Positions 32,521-42,880 of a stretch of 64,000 nucleotides of DNA are shown here, in pieces. The stretch spans positions 48,528,533 through 48,592,532 of the forward strand of contig CM071568.1 in assembly GCA_036426205.1 (NCBI GenBank), written 5' to 3'. The notes beneath the pieces were generated by a model that was given only the letters and a program-made list of their open reading frames with translations, had not been told where the DNA came from and searched no databases. The first letter of the stretch is position 1; each line of letters opens with the position of its first letter. The position numbers were made by a program, and so were the translations under genes. The DNA is from Ascaphus truei (lineage: Eukaryota; Chordata; Amphibia; Anura; Ascaphidae).

Positions 32521-33074
32521 TGCTAGGGGAGGGTGGTGCTCACAGGGAGTGTACACGTAGTGAATATAAAGAAAGAAAGAATCCCTTTAGTGTGGCACTA
32601 GAGAGGTTCACCCTAATTAAAACTTAAATTTTATTATACCTGATTAAAATAAATTGTTTGGAATAACCACATACAAAAAACAAACATACAATGATATTAA
32701 AAGACGGAGAGGTGTGATAGGGTGTTTAGTGGAGGTATAATTATATATAAATACCTCTCTAATACTTAGTGGACCCTATAGTAAGGGTGATCGCTATACT
32801 GGATATGTATAGGTATATATCAGATCCCTAACCAAAAGCAATGGAAGGAGGTATAGGCAGATGAATATGCTTAGCTGTTGGCCACTACTCACTGCACATG
32901 GTGTCATAAATATACTGTTGTAAGCTTTATTGTGACAGGTCTAGATAAGGCCAGCACATTCACTGCAGATATAAGTAGATCAACCCTAGGGTCTGAGTGC
33001 TCGCTGCCCACGAACGCAGTCTACGAAGCACTCAGACAGTATATCACACACACCTCACCGATGAGCCGACGTCA

Positions 33075-33107
33075 CGTGACGGTGACGTCAGACGTACCCT
33101 ATAAAAA
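33075..33107 (+). promoter_or_regulatory. CRE-like and TATA box in fold-back centre
   Basis: GTCACGTGACGGTGACGTCA followed by CTATAAAAATAC (TATA 33100-33107), about 24 nt before the hammerhead-like motif. Confidence 0.5.
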
Positions 33108-33130
33108 TACAGTTTAATCATCAGGAACCC

Positions 33131-33171
33131 GCCCCCGATGAAGCCAGTTACGGTGAAACGTACGTAAAGGG
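33131..33171 (+). ncRNA. Hammerhead-like motif, ACGTACGT stem III
   Basis: CCC upstream and GGG downstream could form stem I. The core is CCGATGA (U4 to C), stem II GCC / GGT, then GAA, palindromic stem III ACGTACGT and A. Same variant as 21191-21230. Confidence 0.42.
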
Positions 33172-33494
33172 TGTGGCTGGCCAACAGCTAAGCATATTCA
33201 TCTGCCTATACCTCCTTCCATTGCTTTTGGTTAGGGATCTGATATATACCTATACATATCCAGTATAGCGATCACCCTTACTATAGGGTCCACTAAGTAT
33301 TAGAGAGGTATTATATAAATTATACCTCCACTAAACACCTATCACACCTCTCCATCTTTTAATATCATTGTATGTTTGTTTTTTGTATGTGGTTATTCCA
33401 AACAATTTATTTTAATCAGGTATAATAAAATTTAAGTTTTAATTAGGGTGAACCTCTCTAGTGCCACACTAAAGGGATTCTTTCTTTCTTTATA

Positions 33495-34410
33495 ATCTAA
33501 ACAATAAACAGAAAAAGAGAACACTGTATAACAGTCAATAGAATAAATGCATTTGGCCAAAAATGCATTGGCTACCACTTTATTATAAGCATATAAGTGT
33601 CACAGAGGAGTGCTACTGAGCATGGCAATATATATTTTTTTTTTAAAATACACTAAGGCACCTTGCTCACCATGCATAACAAGAAAGCTGTATCAGGTGC
33701 AGAGGGAGAATCAATATTGAGAAAAACAGCAAAGTGGCCACAAAGGGTCACTCAAAGTCACTCAAGGTTGCACTCTAGATTAATTATAATATTTACATTA
33801 AGTAACAGTACAAATGACTGTTACCACAAGTTATAAAGTACGTAGACCAGTCATATGATCCCACAAGACCACATATACCAAAGCAGTAGACAATGTTAAT
33901 ACAAACTAAAATCCGAAAACTCGTAAAATAACAACTAAGAATAACTTAAAAAGTCCCCGTAAAGGGCAAACGGAGATGGATTGGTTGTGAGTAGTGGTAT
34001 ACTGTAGAAACAAACTGAGACTGGAAATTGTAATCAACGTTTCCGATAAATATACTGAGATTCTTAACCACACTAACAACTGCATACAGTGCAACCACAG
34101 CTAGAATACATAAATGAATCTTGCAATAAGTACAAACATTATACTCTCAAATAGGTGCTGAGTGGTAGTGTACAGCAGCTATATAGCCCGACAGTTGGAT
34201 AAAGGACCAGGATATAATACCCATCAAGCATTAATATGCACTATATACACTGAGTATAATGGAGGCTGTGTTTCAACAACCTCAATCTACTGTAGTATAA
34301 GCAAGAAATATACAACCTGACTACTAGATGCACAGTGGTTTTCTTCCCATAGGTTGAACCCTGGAGTGTCAGGACACCTACAAGCTCATATTGGACCTCC
34401 AAAATAACCA
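33495..34410. other. Unclassified AT-rich repeat DNA
   Basis: The piece GTGTCACAGAGGAGTGCTACTGAGCATGGCAATATA (33597-33632) recurs inverted at about 34839-34875, so a larger inverted structure may span 33590-34885. No coding motif. Confidence 0.5.
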
Positions 34411-35554
34411 GTGTTAGGTACCCTTGAGATGTGGTCTGCCGTGTCAGCGGAACTTGCTTACAGTTTGATTGCGACAAATCTAATACAGAGTGCTTTTCTT
34501 TTAATGTACACAGAAGACACATCAAATAAAGCACAGACTTGCAACATCAAACCCCAGCAAAAAAAAATTAGCAACATGTCCACAAGCTCCAAAAACAAAA
34601 TACTGGCAAGTAATATTAAAGCATACCCAAACAAATCTTATATTAGTGTTGAGGTACCCTTGAGATGTGGTCTGCCGTGAGGGATCAGGGCTTTACAAAC
34701 ACTTTGCCAAAGAGTTAAACTAAAAGACCATTTTATTCAAAGATATAATATATATATAGGACTGTACCGTGTATAGGTGTCATGGAGTGCACTGGACTTG
34801 TCTGTGGTTCATGTTTAGTCTCTGGTTTAAATATTATATTGCCATGCTCAGTAGACTCCTCTGTGACACCTATACACTTATATATATGTTGTGGTTATTT
34901 TTAGGGGTTTAATATGGGCTTGTAGGTGTCCTGTATGTTTTACAATTCATGTTCAGTTGGTCATTGCTGATTTGGAGGGTGGCTCCTCCCTATTTTGAAG
35001 TCACCCCCTCCCACTTTAAATGGTTAAAAGCTCACTTCCATTGCATTTCTCTCCACTCTCATGGGAACTTGCTTACAGTTTGATTGCGACAAATCTAATA
35101 CAGGGTGCTTTTCTGGTAATGTACAGGTTAATAAGAGCTTCAATCAGACTTAGAACTATGCAACTAATTTTGACAGTTATTATAAATCATTCTTCCTAAT
35201 AATGTACAGGGTATTAAGAATTTATATTAGTGTTAGGTACCCTTGAGATGTGGTCTGCGTGTAGGGGTCAAGGACTACAACACTTTGGCCAAAGAGTTAA
35301 ACTAAAAGGACCATTTTATTCAAAGATATTTTATATAGATATATATATATATATTATATATAAATATATATACATAATACTATATTATATACAGTGGTTC
35401 GACAACCCTATACATTTGCTCGCCACGGGCGAGTACATTGTATACCCGGTGGAGAAATATTGCCAAGCAGCACAACATTTGGTACTAGGTGAGCGAGTAG
35501 ATTTTTTTGTGTGGCGAGTAGCTTTTTTGTGGATTTGTCAACCACTGAATATAT

Positions 35555-35587
<33 letters not shown>

Positions 35588-35650
35588 TATAGATATATAT
35601 ATTTAGGCACAGTACCGTGTATAGTGTCATTGGATGTGCACTGAGCTCTG
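34411..35650. repeat. Tandem-duplicated unit with TA-rich tracts
   Basis: GTTAGGTACCCTTGAGATGTGGTCTGC occurs at about 34413, 34652 and 35232. The 34650-34850 and 35230-35690 stretches align further (CCAAAGAGTTAAACTAAAAG, CCGTGTATAG, TCATGTT(C/T)AGTCTCTGG). TTGCTTACAGTTTGATTGCGAC also occurs twice (34454 and 35068). A (TA)n tract is at 35340-35400 and 35550-35600. Confidence 0.6.
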
Positions 35651-35751
35651 TCTTTGTTTCATGTTCTGTCTCTGGGTTTAAATACCACTGTATTATCTTC
35701 TATTTCCATCTGAGTGCATTCATGAGGGAACCTTTCTGTGTGTTTTTGTTT

Positions 35752-36060
35752 GGGACATCCCCGCTCCCATCTCCCGCCCCGCCTTCTGACACGGGGATCG
35801 GGGGGAAGCGGGGAACTGAGGGGACATCCCCGTTTCCATCTCCCACCCCGCCTTCTGACACGGGGATCGGGGGGAAGCGGGGACCTGAGGGGACATCCCT
35901 GCTCCCATCTCCAGCGGGATGACATGGGGGGAAGCAGGGACCTGAGGAGACATCCCCGCTCCCATCTCCCGCGGGCTGACATGGGGGGAGCGCCGGGGAC
36001 AGGAGAACACCCCCACTACCACCTTCATAACTGCGGGCAGCGGGAGCGCCGGGGACAGGG
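35752..36060. repeat. GC-rich minisatellite, about 68-bp period
   Basis: Four to five units of GGGACATCCCCGCTCCCATC, then TCCCGCC and GACACGGGGATCGGGGGGAA. The long open frames on both strands here are a by-product of the repeat and its GC content. Confidence 0.85.
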
Positions 36061-36330
36061 GGGAAGGCACAGAGAGTACTTACTGTGTCCTCCATTGGAA
36101 AAGAATGGCTGCTCGTTAGGGGTGGGCTCATATAGAGCCTGGCCGCGCGCCCACAAAGCCTGGGAGAGCGCGCCAATCAGCAGTCAGGTAGGGGGAGTTT
36201 TTTTTTTTTTTTTCAGGGGAAAATTATAAAAAACAAACACGTGTGCTGCTTGGGCCAATAAGAGCTCGCCCAGATGTTAAATCCACTCGCCCCGGGCGTG
36301 CAGATGTATAGGATTGTTGAACACTGTACA

Positions 36331-36510
36331 CAGATTTTATTCACAAATTGGAGGACATTACATCGGTTACCGCGGAGACATTACTGGTCACCATGGACGT
36401 GGGCAGCCTTTATACGAACATCCCACACCATGAAGGCATCGAAGCAGTACGTGATCATTTTCAAAAATTCCCTGACCACAAAGGGCCGCCGCCTAAAAAT
36501 TATATATTTA
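36331..36510 (+). pseudogene. Penelope-like RT fragment
   Basis: Frame from 36342 reads [20 protein letters not shown], then [20 protein letters not shown]. The [14 protein letters not shown] motif is diagnostic of the PLE reverse transcriptase palm. It is about 55 codons long and cut by low-complexity DNA on both sides. Confidence 0.8.
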
Positions 36511-36769
36511 TTTAAATATTTTTATTTTTCACTCATTACAAGTATATATCCTTTATTAAGGTGATATTTGCTTCACTTGTGTGGCCACCATTGGTCTTGA
36601 CACATTTGTGTGTCTCTCTTCCTCTGCTACAAACATGTACATTACTAACATCTATATTGTAGTTTGGTGTATTTGCTTATGCTTTTATTAGTATTTGCAT
36701 TTGTTATACTTACCAAATATACTTTTGGGTACATCCACAATATATTGATATGTATTTCCTTTTTTCCTT

Positions 36770-36830
36770 CCCCCCACCCTTCCCCCTTCCTTTTCCCCCC
36801 CCCCCCCCTTCCCTTCTTTCCCTTGAGGTA
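36770..36830 (+). repeat. C/T-rich homopolymer tract
   Basis: CCCCCCACCCTTCCCCC...TTCCC with a C run of about 15. Low complexity. Confidence 0.85.
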
Positions 36831-37139
36831 TTTATTCCTCTTACCTATTGTCCCTCTGAATCTCTTTTATGGTATTTTCCAGCACCCATAACATCTGTTC
36901 AATATATGAATCTACAAGTTTGTCTAAATACATTTGTTTAGCCAATGTTTAATGTTTACCATTTTCAACTCCTATCAATTTTCACCTTAATTGTTGATTT
37001 TATATGGTTACACTATACGATTATATATTTCTATATTTGTTCCATTGTATTGATATATATCATGCTATCAAGTTCTCTCTTGACATTTAATGTGTATGTA
37101 TACCAGCATCTATAGGGGTTAATTTAATTCCCAACTACA

Positions 37140-37700
37140 CATCTGATATCCATTTTGTAATTAGCTCTTCTGTTGTTTGATTGGTCAAACTGACTATAAA
37201 AATATGCTTCACATCTATGCCATTAACCCCTGACGCAGTCTTTTGAAGACGAAACGCGTAGGGTGTGTTTTGTGGACTCTATTTTGTCCAGTTTTATTGT
37301 ACATATGCTATCTCACTTATGGGACTATTTCTATCTGGTAATTTAATACCAAGCGTAGCCGTATACATTGATATCTGTGCGGGGGTTGCCGCAGTCTATC
37401 CGGAGAGCCCAGTGACGTCATTGTGATCTTGCGAGATTGTGACCAGAGACCTATTGCAGTGACGAAGGGCTTGGAGTGGAGAGACGCTTCCTACCCCTTC
37501 CGGTACACGGAGTACACCGCAGTAGCTGTTGTTTCTCCTCCACATTAGACGGCTACATCGGAGCGGCTGGTATCCTGCATCACGGCTGGCGATTGAGTAT
37601 TACCCATGAATGCTTTTATTCCCGTTATGTTTGTGAGTGTGCATTTTTATATATCCAACTCCACATAAATTTTGTAAACTTTACTATGCTATGAGTGCGT
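37140..37700 (+). promoter_or_regulatory. PLE terminal promoter unit
   Basis: A CCAAT-type site (GATTGGTC, 37180-37187), a TATA box TATAAAAATA (37195-37204), the best hammerhead-like module (37226-37264), then a GC-rich downstream region (37370-37620). It lies about 850 bp upstream of PLE ORFs on the same strand, as a PLE pseudo-LTR would. Confidence 0.6.
37226..37264 (+). ncRNA. Hammerhead ribozyme-like motif, best match
   Basis: Stem I ACCC (37226-37229) / GGGT (37261-37264). Core CTGACGC (37230-37236), one base from CTGANGA (A9 to C). Stem II GTCTT / AAGAC closes a short loop. GAA (37251-37253). Stem III ACGCGT (37254-37259) is a palindrome with no loop, as known for PLE hammerheads thought to act as dimers. 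A (37260) is at the cleavage position. The A9 change predicts little activity in this copy. Confidence 0.62.
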
Positions 37701-38097
37701 CTGTTTTTTTGTTTGTTTTTTCTGTAGATATCTTGGAGGGAGTGGTGTCCCCCTGTATTTAGGCTGCAAAGACTCATTTGGATAGCGTGTGGAGATGGAC
37801 CTTGATTTGTATTGTATTTTACACATCTGGACATTATTTATCTATTTGTTTATTATATATTTTTTATTTATATATATTTTATTTTTTAGTCCTGAACAGC
37901 ATAGACTTTCATTATATTTTGCCTTTTTGTATGTTAAGTAGATCTAGGTGGCGCCATATCTTTTCTATCTTTTTTCCTGTCTATATTTACTACTGTGTTG
38001 GCTGCCCCTATTTTCTACACATTTGTATCTGACATACATATTCTATGTTAATTATTCTTATTTTTATTTATATTACATAAGTTAATAAGGTTTAAGT

Positions 38098-38733
38098 TTG
38101 ATGAAAAGTTGTGAAGAACGTTTAGCTAGAAGAAACAAAATTGCACTTAATGTGGATATTATACCTATTATTGAGAAAGAACAAAATGTTGATTTAAGAA
38201 ATAATTTTCAGATTATTGAAAAACTAACCAAGGATGAAATGCGTAATTGGCTAGATTTACTCTCTTTACAAAATTATTTAGAGAAGAATATAATCCCGAG
38301 AGGCTTTAGGATTATTAAAAAACCCACATTTGAAACAGATGATAATTTTACTAAAAATTGGAATGATGCATTGGAAATTTGCTCGTTCTCTCTTATAAAA
38401 TTGCTAGTTACCTATAGAAAGGACAAATTAAAGGTATTAAAAAGAGAGATCGAGGAAATCCAATGCATCATTAAACCATTTGAAGATTCAGATGAATTTG
38501 TTGAGCTGGATGAGGTTGTAAATAAAAGAGTCCTGGAATTTGAGGATGAAGTAGTAGAGAGAAAGAGAAATAAATATGCTAGAGACATGGAGGATTATGC
38601 TAATAATAGAGTTAGGGATTGGAGGAAAAAAGGTGACCACCCTAAATCCCAAAAATATGGTAAATCTAGAGGGTCTGATTCATACAAACATCGGAGCAAT
38701 AGTAGGGATCATCATCGTCATAGATACAAATGA
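38098..38733 (+). pseudogene. PLE leader ORF (upstream of RT)
   Basis: ATG to TGA, 211 codons. Residues 45-110 hold a helical segment with LEKNIIPRGFRIIKKPTFET and NWNDALEICSFSLIKLLVTY, followed by a Lys/Glu coiled-coil (110-165), KRNKYARDMEDYANNRVRDW, and a basic Ser/Arg/His tail. This layout resembles the N-terminal extension of Penelope/Neptune-type polyproteins. The frame is continued after a +1 shift in 38576-39130. The specific PLE subfamily is uncertain. Confidence 0.65.
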
Positions 38734-39130
38734 TACTCCAAAAGATAAAACTAGAATTGTATCTAAAGACCATCTAGATGACAATATAGCATCCTCCCTA
38801 AATTGCTCTACCTCTAATAGATACTCTCTACTACAGAATCAACAAGAGGTACCTGCTAATAAAGATCAGATTATAGAGAATCAGAAGGAAGGAGCGAAAC
38901 CGAAAATTAAAGATAATTTGGAAATGGTTCATTTTTCACCCAACAAGACAGCTACTGCTTCCTCCATTTCTTTTTTAGAGAAAGGACATCATCACCACCC
39001 CACAGAGAAAGGGAAACAATATCCCCTGTGGGACAAACAAGAGTCAGTCCAGAACTCACAAAGGAGAAAAAGAGATTCAGAGGGATCAGAGGAGGAAAAA
39101 AGAGACAGAGACAGAAGGAGAAGAGACTAA
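38734..39130 (+). pseudogene. PLE ORF, frameshifted continuation
   Basis: Hydrophilic, low-complexity linker in a second frame: QQEVPANKDQIIENQKEG, then SSISFLEKGHHHHPTEKG, and an Arg/Glu/Asp-rich end. It connects the leader ORF to the RT N-terminus and is expected to be one polyprotein in an intact element. Confidence 0.55.
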
Positions 39131-39179
39131 TGGTGGCCACACCAGTGAAGTATGGTATTTATACATATATTGTGGATGT

Positions 39180-39709
39180 ACCTTATCACATACAGTATCA
39201 CTTTTGACAAAGGGACTTTCATTTTCACCTAGTAGTCTGCCTAATCAATTTGATTTATTTGTGGACCTTAACAGGTTCATACGTAAATTGACTTTAATGA
39301 GACACTTTTCATTAAAAGATAGAGGTATATTAGATACTTCCAATTCCAACTATAACTCACAGGAACAAGAATGCATTCATGCATTAACTTCGGTTCTTAT
39401 TGAACCTGGAGTTTTGGATAAGATCACTACTAGTACACAAATTAACAACAATAGTAGTTCATTAGAATTACATGAATTTACCACACATTTTGAACCTGAT
39501 CTGACTGGGGAGCCAGCTTTGATTCTGGCAACCCAACCAGATTATCTGAACCCCTGTGAGGATTTCACCTTACATCCGGTTCAGAATTTGGATCTGACCT
39601 TGGACTTCAGGCATTCACCTTTTCATCCTATATCTACCTATTTCCCATACCACTCGAAAGGGAATTTCATCGAAACCTTCTATACCATTGTTCTCAGAGA
39701 TTTCTGTAG

Positions 39710-39746
<37 letters not shown>

Positions 39747-39770
39747 AAAAAACTAATAATAATCAATTAA
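39180..39770 (+). pseudogene. PLE RT N-terminal region
   Basis: The frame near 39204 reads KGLSFSPSSLPNQFDLFVDL then NRFIRKLTLMRHF, the segment that precedes the RT fingers in Penelope-like proteins (LSKGLxFxPT...FxLFVDLNRFIRxL). A further 140 codons are open and end at a (TA)n tract (39714-39740). The RT palm and GIY-YIG domain are missing, so this copy kept its 5' half. Confidence 0.72.
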
Positions 39771-40124
39771 AACGAAAATATATATGCAATCAGGTAAACA
39801 CAAAGTGGACCATATAAAATACAATACAACACGTAGGACAAAACAACAAAAATTGAGAGAATTAAACCAGTCCCTTGAATGTCCTCTTTGTAGATAACAC
39901 TTGTAGCTGGATGAAGGCAGCTTTCAATGGGATGAAACACATCCATTGGGAAATATAGAACAAAAATAGAATGCGCACGGCCCATAGCGTAAAAACGTTT
40001 ACATTTAATAAGGAAAGGGGAAGGGAGGGAATAAGCTCACTCACAAGGAAAGCATAAAATCAAGCAATTGTGAACAAATAATGTCACTGCCAGTCGGGTT
40101 GATCCACCAGTGAGTGTCCACCGG
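39771..40124. other. No recognisable gene
   Basis: AT-rich flanking DNA. GATGAAACACATCCATTGGG (39931) is loosely similar to the hammerhead repeats but lacks the core. Confidence 0.4.
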
Positions 40125-40540
40125 TTACATAGTAGATAAGGTTGGAAAAATACATACGTCCATGAAGTTTAACCTACAGTAGGCCAAATTTAGACAACAG
40201 ATACTTTATCCTATATCTGTACTTACAGTATAACATTTTGGACTCCTGAAGGATAGATTCTACTGGCCAAAAATGAGGGAGGATGTGTTACATAGTTACA
40301 TAGTACATAGTTACATAGTAGATGAGGTTGAAAAAAGACATACGTCCATCAAGTTCAACCTATACTTCCTTATTAATCCAGAGGAAGGTAAAAAAAAAAA
40401 CCCCAGTGTCATATCATCCAATGATATCTTATAAGGGGAAAAATAAATTTCTTCCTGACTCCAAGAATTGGCAATCAGATTACCCCCTGGATCAATATCC
40501 TTCACAGGTTTACTTATTTTGTGTATCCCTGTATACCTAT
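40125..40540 (-). mobile_element. Two CR1 3' end fragments
   Basis: ACATAGTAGAT(A/G)AGGTTG followed by ACATACGTCCAT(C/G)AAGTT occurs at 40135 and 40315, continuing as CAACCTATACTTCCTTATTAATCCAGAGGAAG. On the minus strand this is the 3' UTR and tail of CR1, also seen at 42390. Both are 5'-truncated copies. Confidence 0.8.
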
Positions 40541-41099
40541 AATATATAGCTTTCTTCTACGTAGCGCAGTACATAAAAAAGGCACAGGGGGTCTCTGCTG
40601 CCCAGAGCTTAGATAGAAGTAGAACAAAAAGTTCAAAGACCAGTGCTGCACGGTGAGAACTAGATTCAGGGAGAAAATTCTTCAAAAGCGCACAAAAATG
40701 AAACATTGATATTCACATAGCTGCACAGACAGAAATATATATGAATCATGAACAAAGTTTTTCCATAATGAAAATGTGAGTGTGATACAGTCCAATTGTG
40801 TCTCCTACGATCGATCGTATCTGCTGCAAATGTGCAAAGGGCTATGAGTCCCCAGTGAGATCAGTCGGCAGAGGGAGGATGGGAGGGAGAGGGGGAAAGA
40901 CAGAACCGTGCCGCAGAACACCACTCTTCAATAACATGAGTGGCAAAGTTACCCCTCACTTCCTTCATGAACCTCTCTCCATTAAAAACCTCTTCATATA
41001 GTGAGATAGCAAAACATAAGCCATTGTTTAATGTATCAGTCCCATAGGAGAGAAGCAGTGTCTGCATGAGCAGTCCCCTGCAATTCTCAGTTTCTTCCG
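40541..41099. other. Unclassified DNA with a purine-rich stretch
   Basis: No gene. GGAGGGAGAGGGGGAAAGAC at 40881 is low complexity. Confidence 0.4.
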
Positions 41100-41450
41100 T
41101 CTGTGGGACAGGGGGACAGGGGGCTGTACGGTTAGACCGGGGGACGGGGGCTCTGGGGACTGGCTGTGCAGTGCAATGAGACCGGGATAGCTGGTGACAA
41201 GCTGCGTGGTGAGAGTGAGGGACTGGTGGCTCGATGATGTGAGACCAGGGGACAGGGGGCTCCGGGGACCGGCTGCGTGGTGCTATGATACTGGGGGACA
41301 GGGGGCTCCGGGGAGTGGCTGTGCGGTGCTATGAGACCGGGGTAGCGGGGGACAAGCTGCGCGGTGAGAGGGAGGGACCGGCGGCTCGGTGCTGTGAGAC
41401 CGGGGGACAGGCGGCTCGGTGCTTTGAAACCGAGGGACACCCCACCACTT
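41100..41450. repeat. GC-rich minisatellite, about 60-bp period
   Basis: Five to six degenerate units of GACCGGGGGACAGGGGGCTC, CGGGGACTGGCTGCG and TGGTGCTATGA. Long minus frames here are by-products. Confidence 0.8.
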
Positions 41451-41779
41451 TCCCTTCCCCCATCTCTCTCTCCCTCAACCCCCACTTCTCTCTCCCTCCC
41501 CCTCAACCCCCACTTCTCTTTTCCTCAACCCCCCCTTCTCTCTGCTGCAGTTGCAATATGGAGAGGGGCAGCAATACTCGTGGTAGGTCAGAACAGGGAG
41601 TTAGAGCAGTTGTTTTCAATCTCTTTTTGGTTGGGGAACCCTAGAATTTGATTTTGAAATTCTGGGAACCCCAACCCTCACCTCTGTCTCTCACCCGCCC
41701 GGTTGCCCCCGTCTCAAGCCCGCCCGGTCACCCCCATCTCTCACCCAACCCCGCTCCCATTGCCCCCATCTTTCTCCCC

Positions 41780-41785
<6 letters not shown>

Positions 41786-41860
<75 letters not shown>

Positions 41861-41945
41861 CACCCACTTACACACCACACACTCTCCCACTTACACACAT
41901 ACACACACACTCCCACTGACACACCCACACACACACTGACAGGCC
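41786..41945 (+). repeat. (CA)n microsatellite
   Basis: ACAC repeats interrupted by CTCTC and CCC. Confidence 0.95.
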
Positions 41946-42302
41946 CCGGGGAATACCTCCCCACTCTGGGCTGCATATGTGATCCATGCCGAGCGGCTGG
42001 CCTATCCGGTTACAGCACTTGGGATGTGCGAGGGTTTTGTGCACCTGCTCCCACTTCCAGGCCAGCGGGCATGCTCCTCTCCTAACAGGCCATGCAGCAG
42101 TCAGACGCCACGTAGCGTCCCATCGTCATGGTAACGCGGCGTCATTTGATGCCGCGCAGCCATTTTGACGGGAGCTGGAGGGGAAGACAAAACTTGATGA
42201 AGAATGCCCGAAGAACACTGTATGATGCCACTGCATCCGCCGCCAGTAAGAGACATGCCAGCGGGCCGACTGCATTTGTCAAGCCCTGTATGTCTGTATT
42301 TA

Positions 42303-42307
<5 letters not shown>

Positions 42308-42333
<26 letters not shown>

Positions 42334-42335
42334 GT
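42308..42335 (+). repeat. (TG)n(TA)n microsatellite
   Basis: TGTGTGTGTGTG followed by TATATATATATA. Confidence 0.9.
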
Positions 42336-42880
42336 CTATAGTAAGAATATAGTAATCTATATCAATTATTACATACATAGTATACATACAAGATAGATGA
42401 GGTTGAAAAAAGACGTAGGTCCATCAAGTTAACCTATGCTAAATTTAGACAACAGATACTTTATCCTATATCTATACTATTGATCCAGAGGAAGGCAAAC
42501 AAAAAACCCCATTAAGGGGAAAAATTAATTCCTTCCTGACTCAAGAATTGGCAATCGGATTAATCCCTGGATCAACATCCTTCCCATGTATACTTATTTG
42601 GTATATCCCTGTATACCTTCCCATCTAAAATATGTCCAACCTTTTTTTGAACAAATCTATTGTATCTGCCATCACAGTCTCCTGGGTAATGATTACATTT
42701 TAACTGCCCTTACTGTAAAGAACCCTTCCTTTGTTGCTGGGAAATTTCCTTCCTCCAACCTTAAGGGATGGCCGAGTCCTTTGTACTGCCACGTGGGATG
42801 AATAGTTCTTTTAAGTTCCTTGTATTGTCCCCGAATTATTTTGTATATAGTTATCATATCCCCTCTTAGACGCCTCTTTT

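Larger units (their letters stand above)
32565..33494. mobile_element. Fold-back element, 320-bp arms
   Basis: Left arm 32565-32884 and right arm 33178-33494 are inverted copies with only small indels, from TATAAAGAAAGAAAGAAT to CTTAGCTGTTGGCCA. The 293-bp centre is the CRE/TATA/hammerhead-like module also present at 21173-21477. No transposase frame was seen. Confidence 0.85.

Noticed and set aside
35700..36176. Overlapping long ORFs on both strands at the GC-rich array
   Set aside because: They follow a 68-bp minisatellite, and all frames stay open because the repeat lacks stops.
39930..39960. Hammerhead-like GATGAAACACATCC
   Set aside because: It lacks the CTGANGA-stem II-GAA order and a palindromic stem III, so it is chance similarity.
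41786..41945. Thr/His-rich frame as a protein
   Set aside because: Translation of a CA microsatellite.
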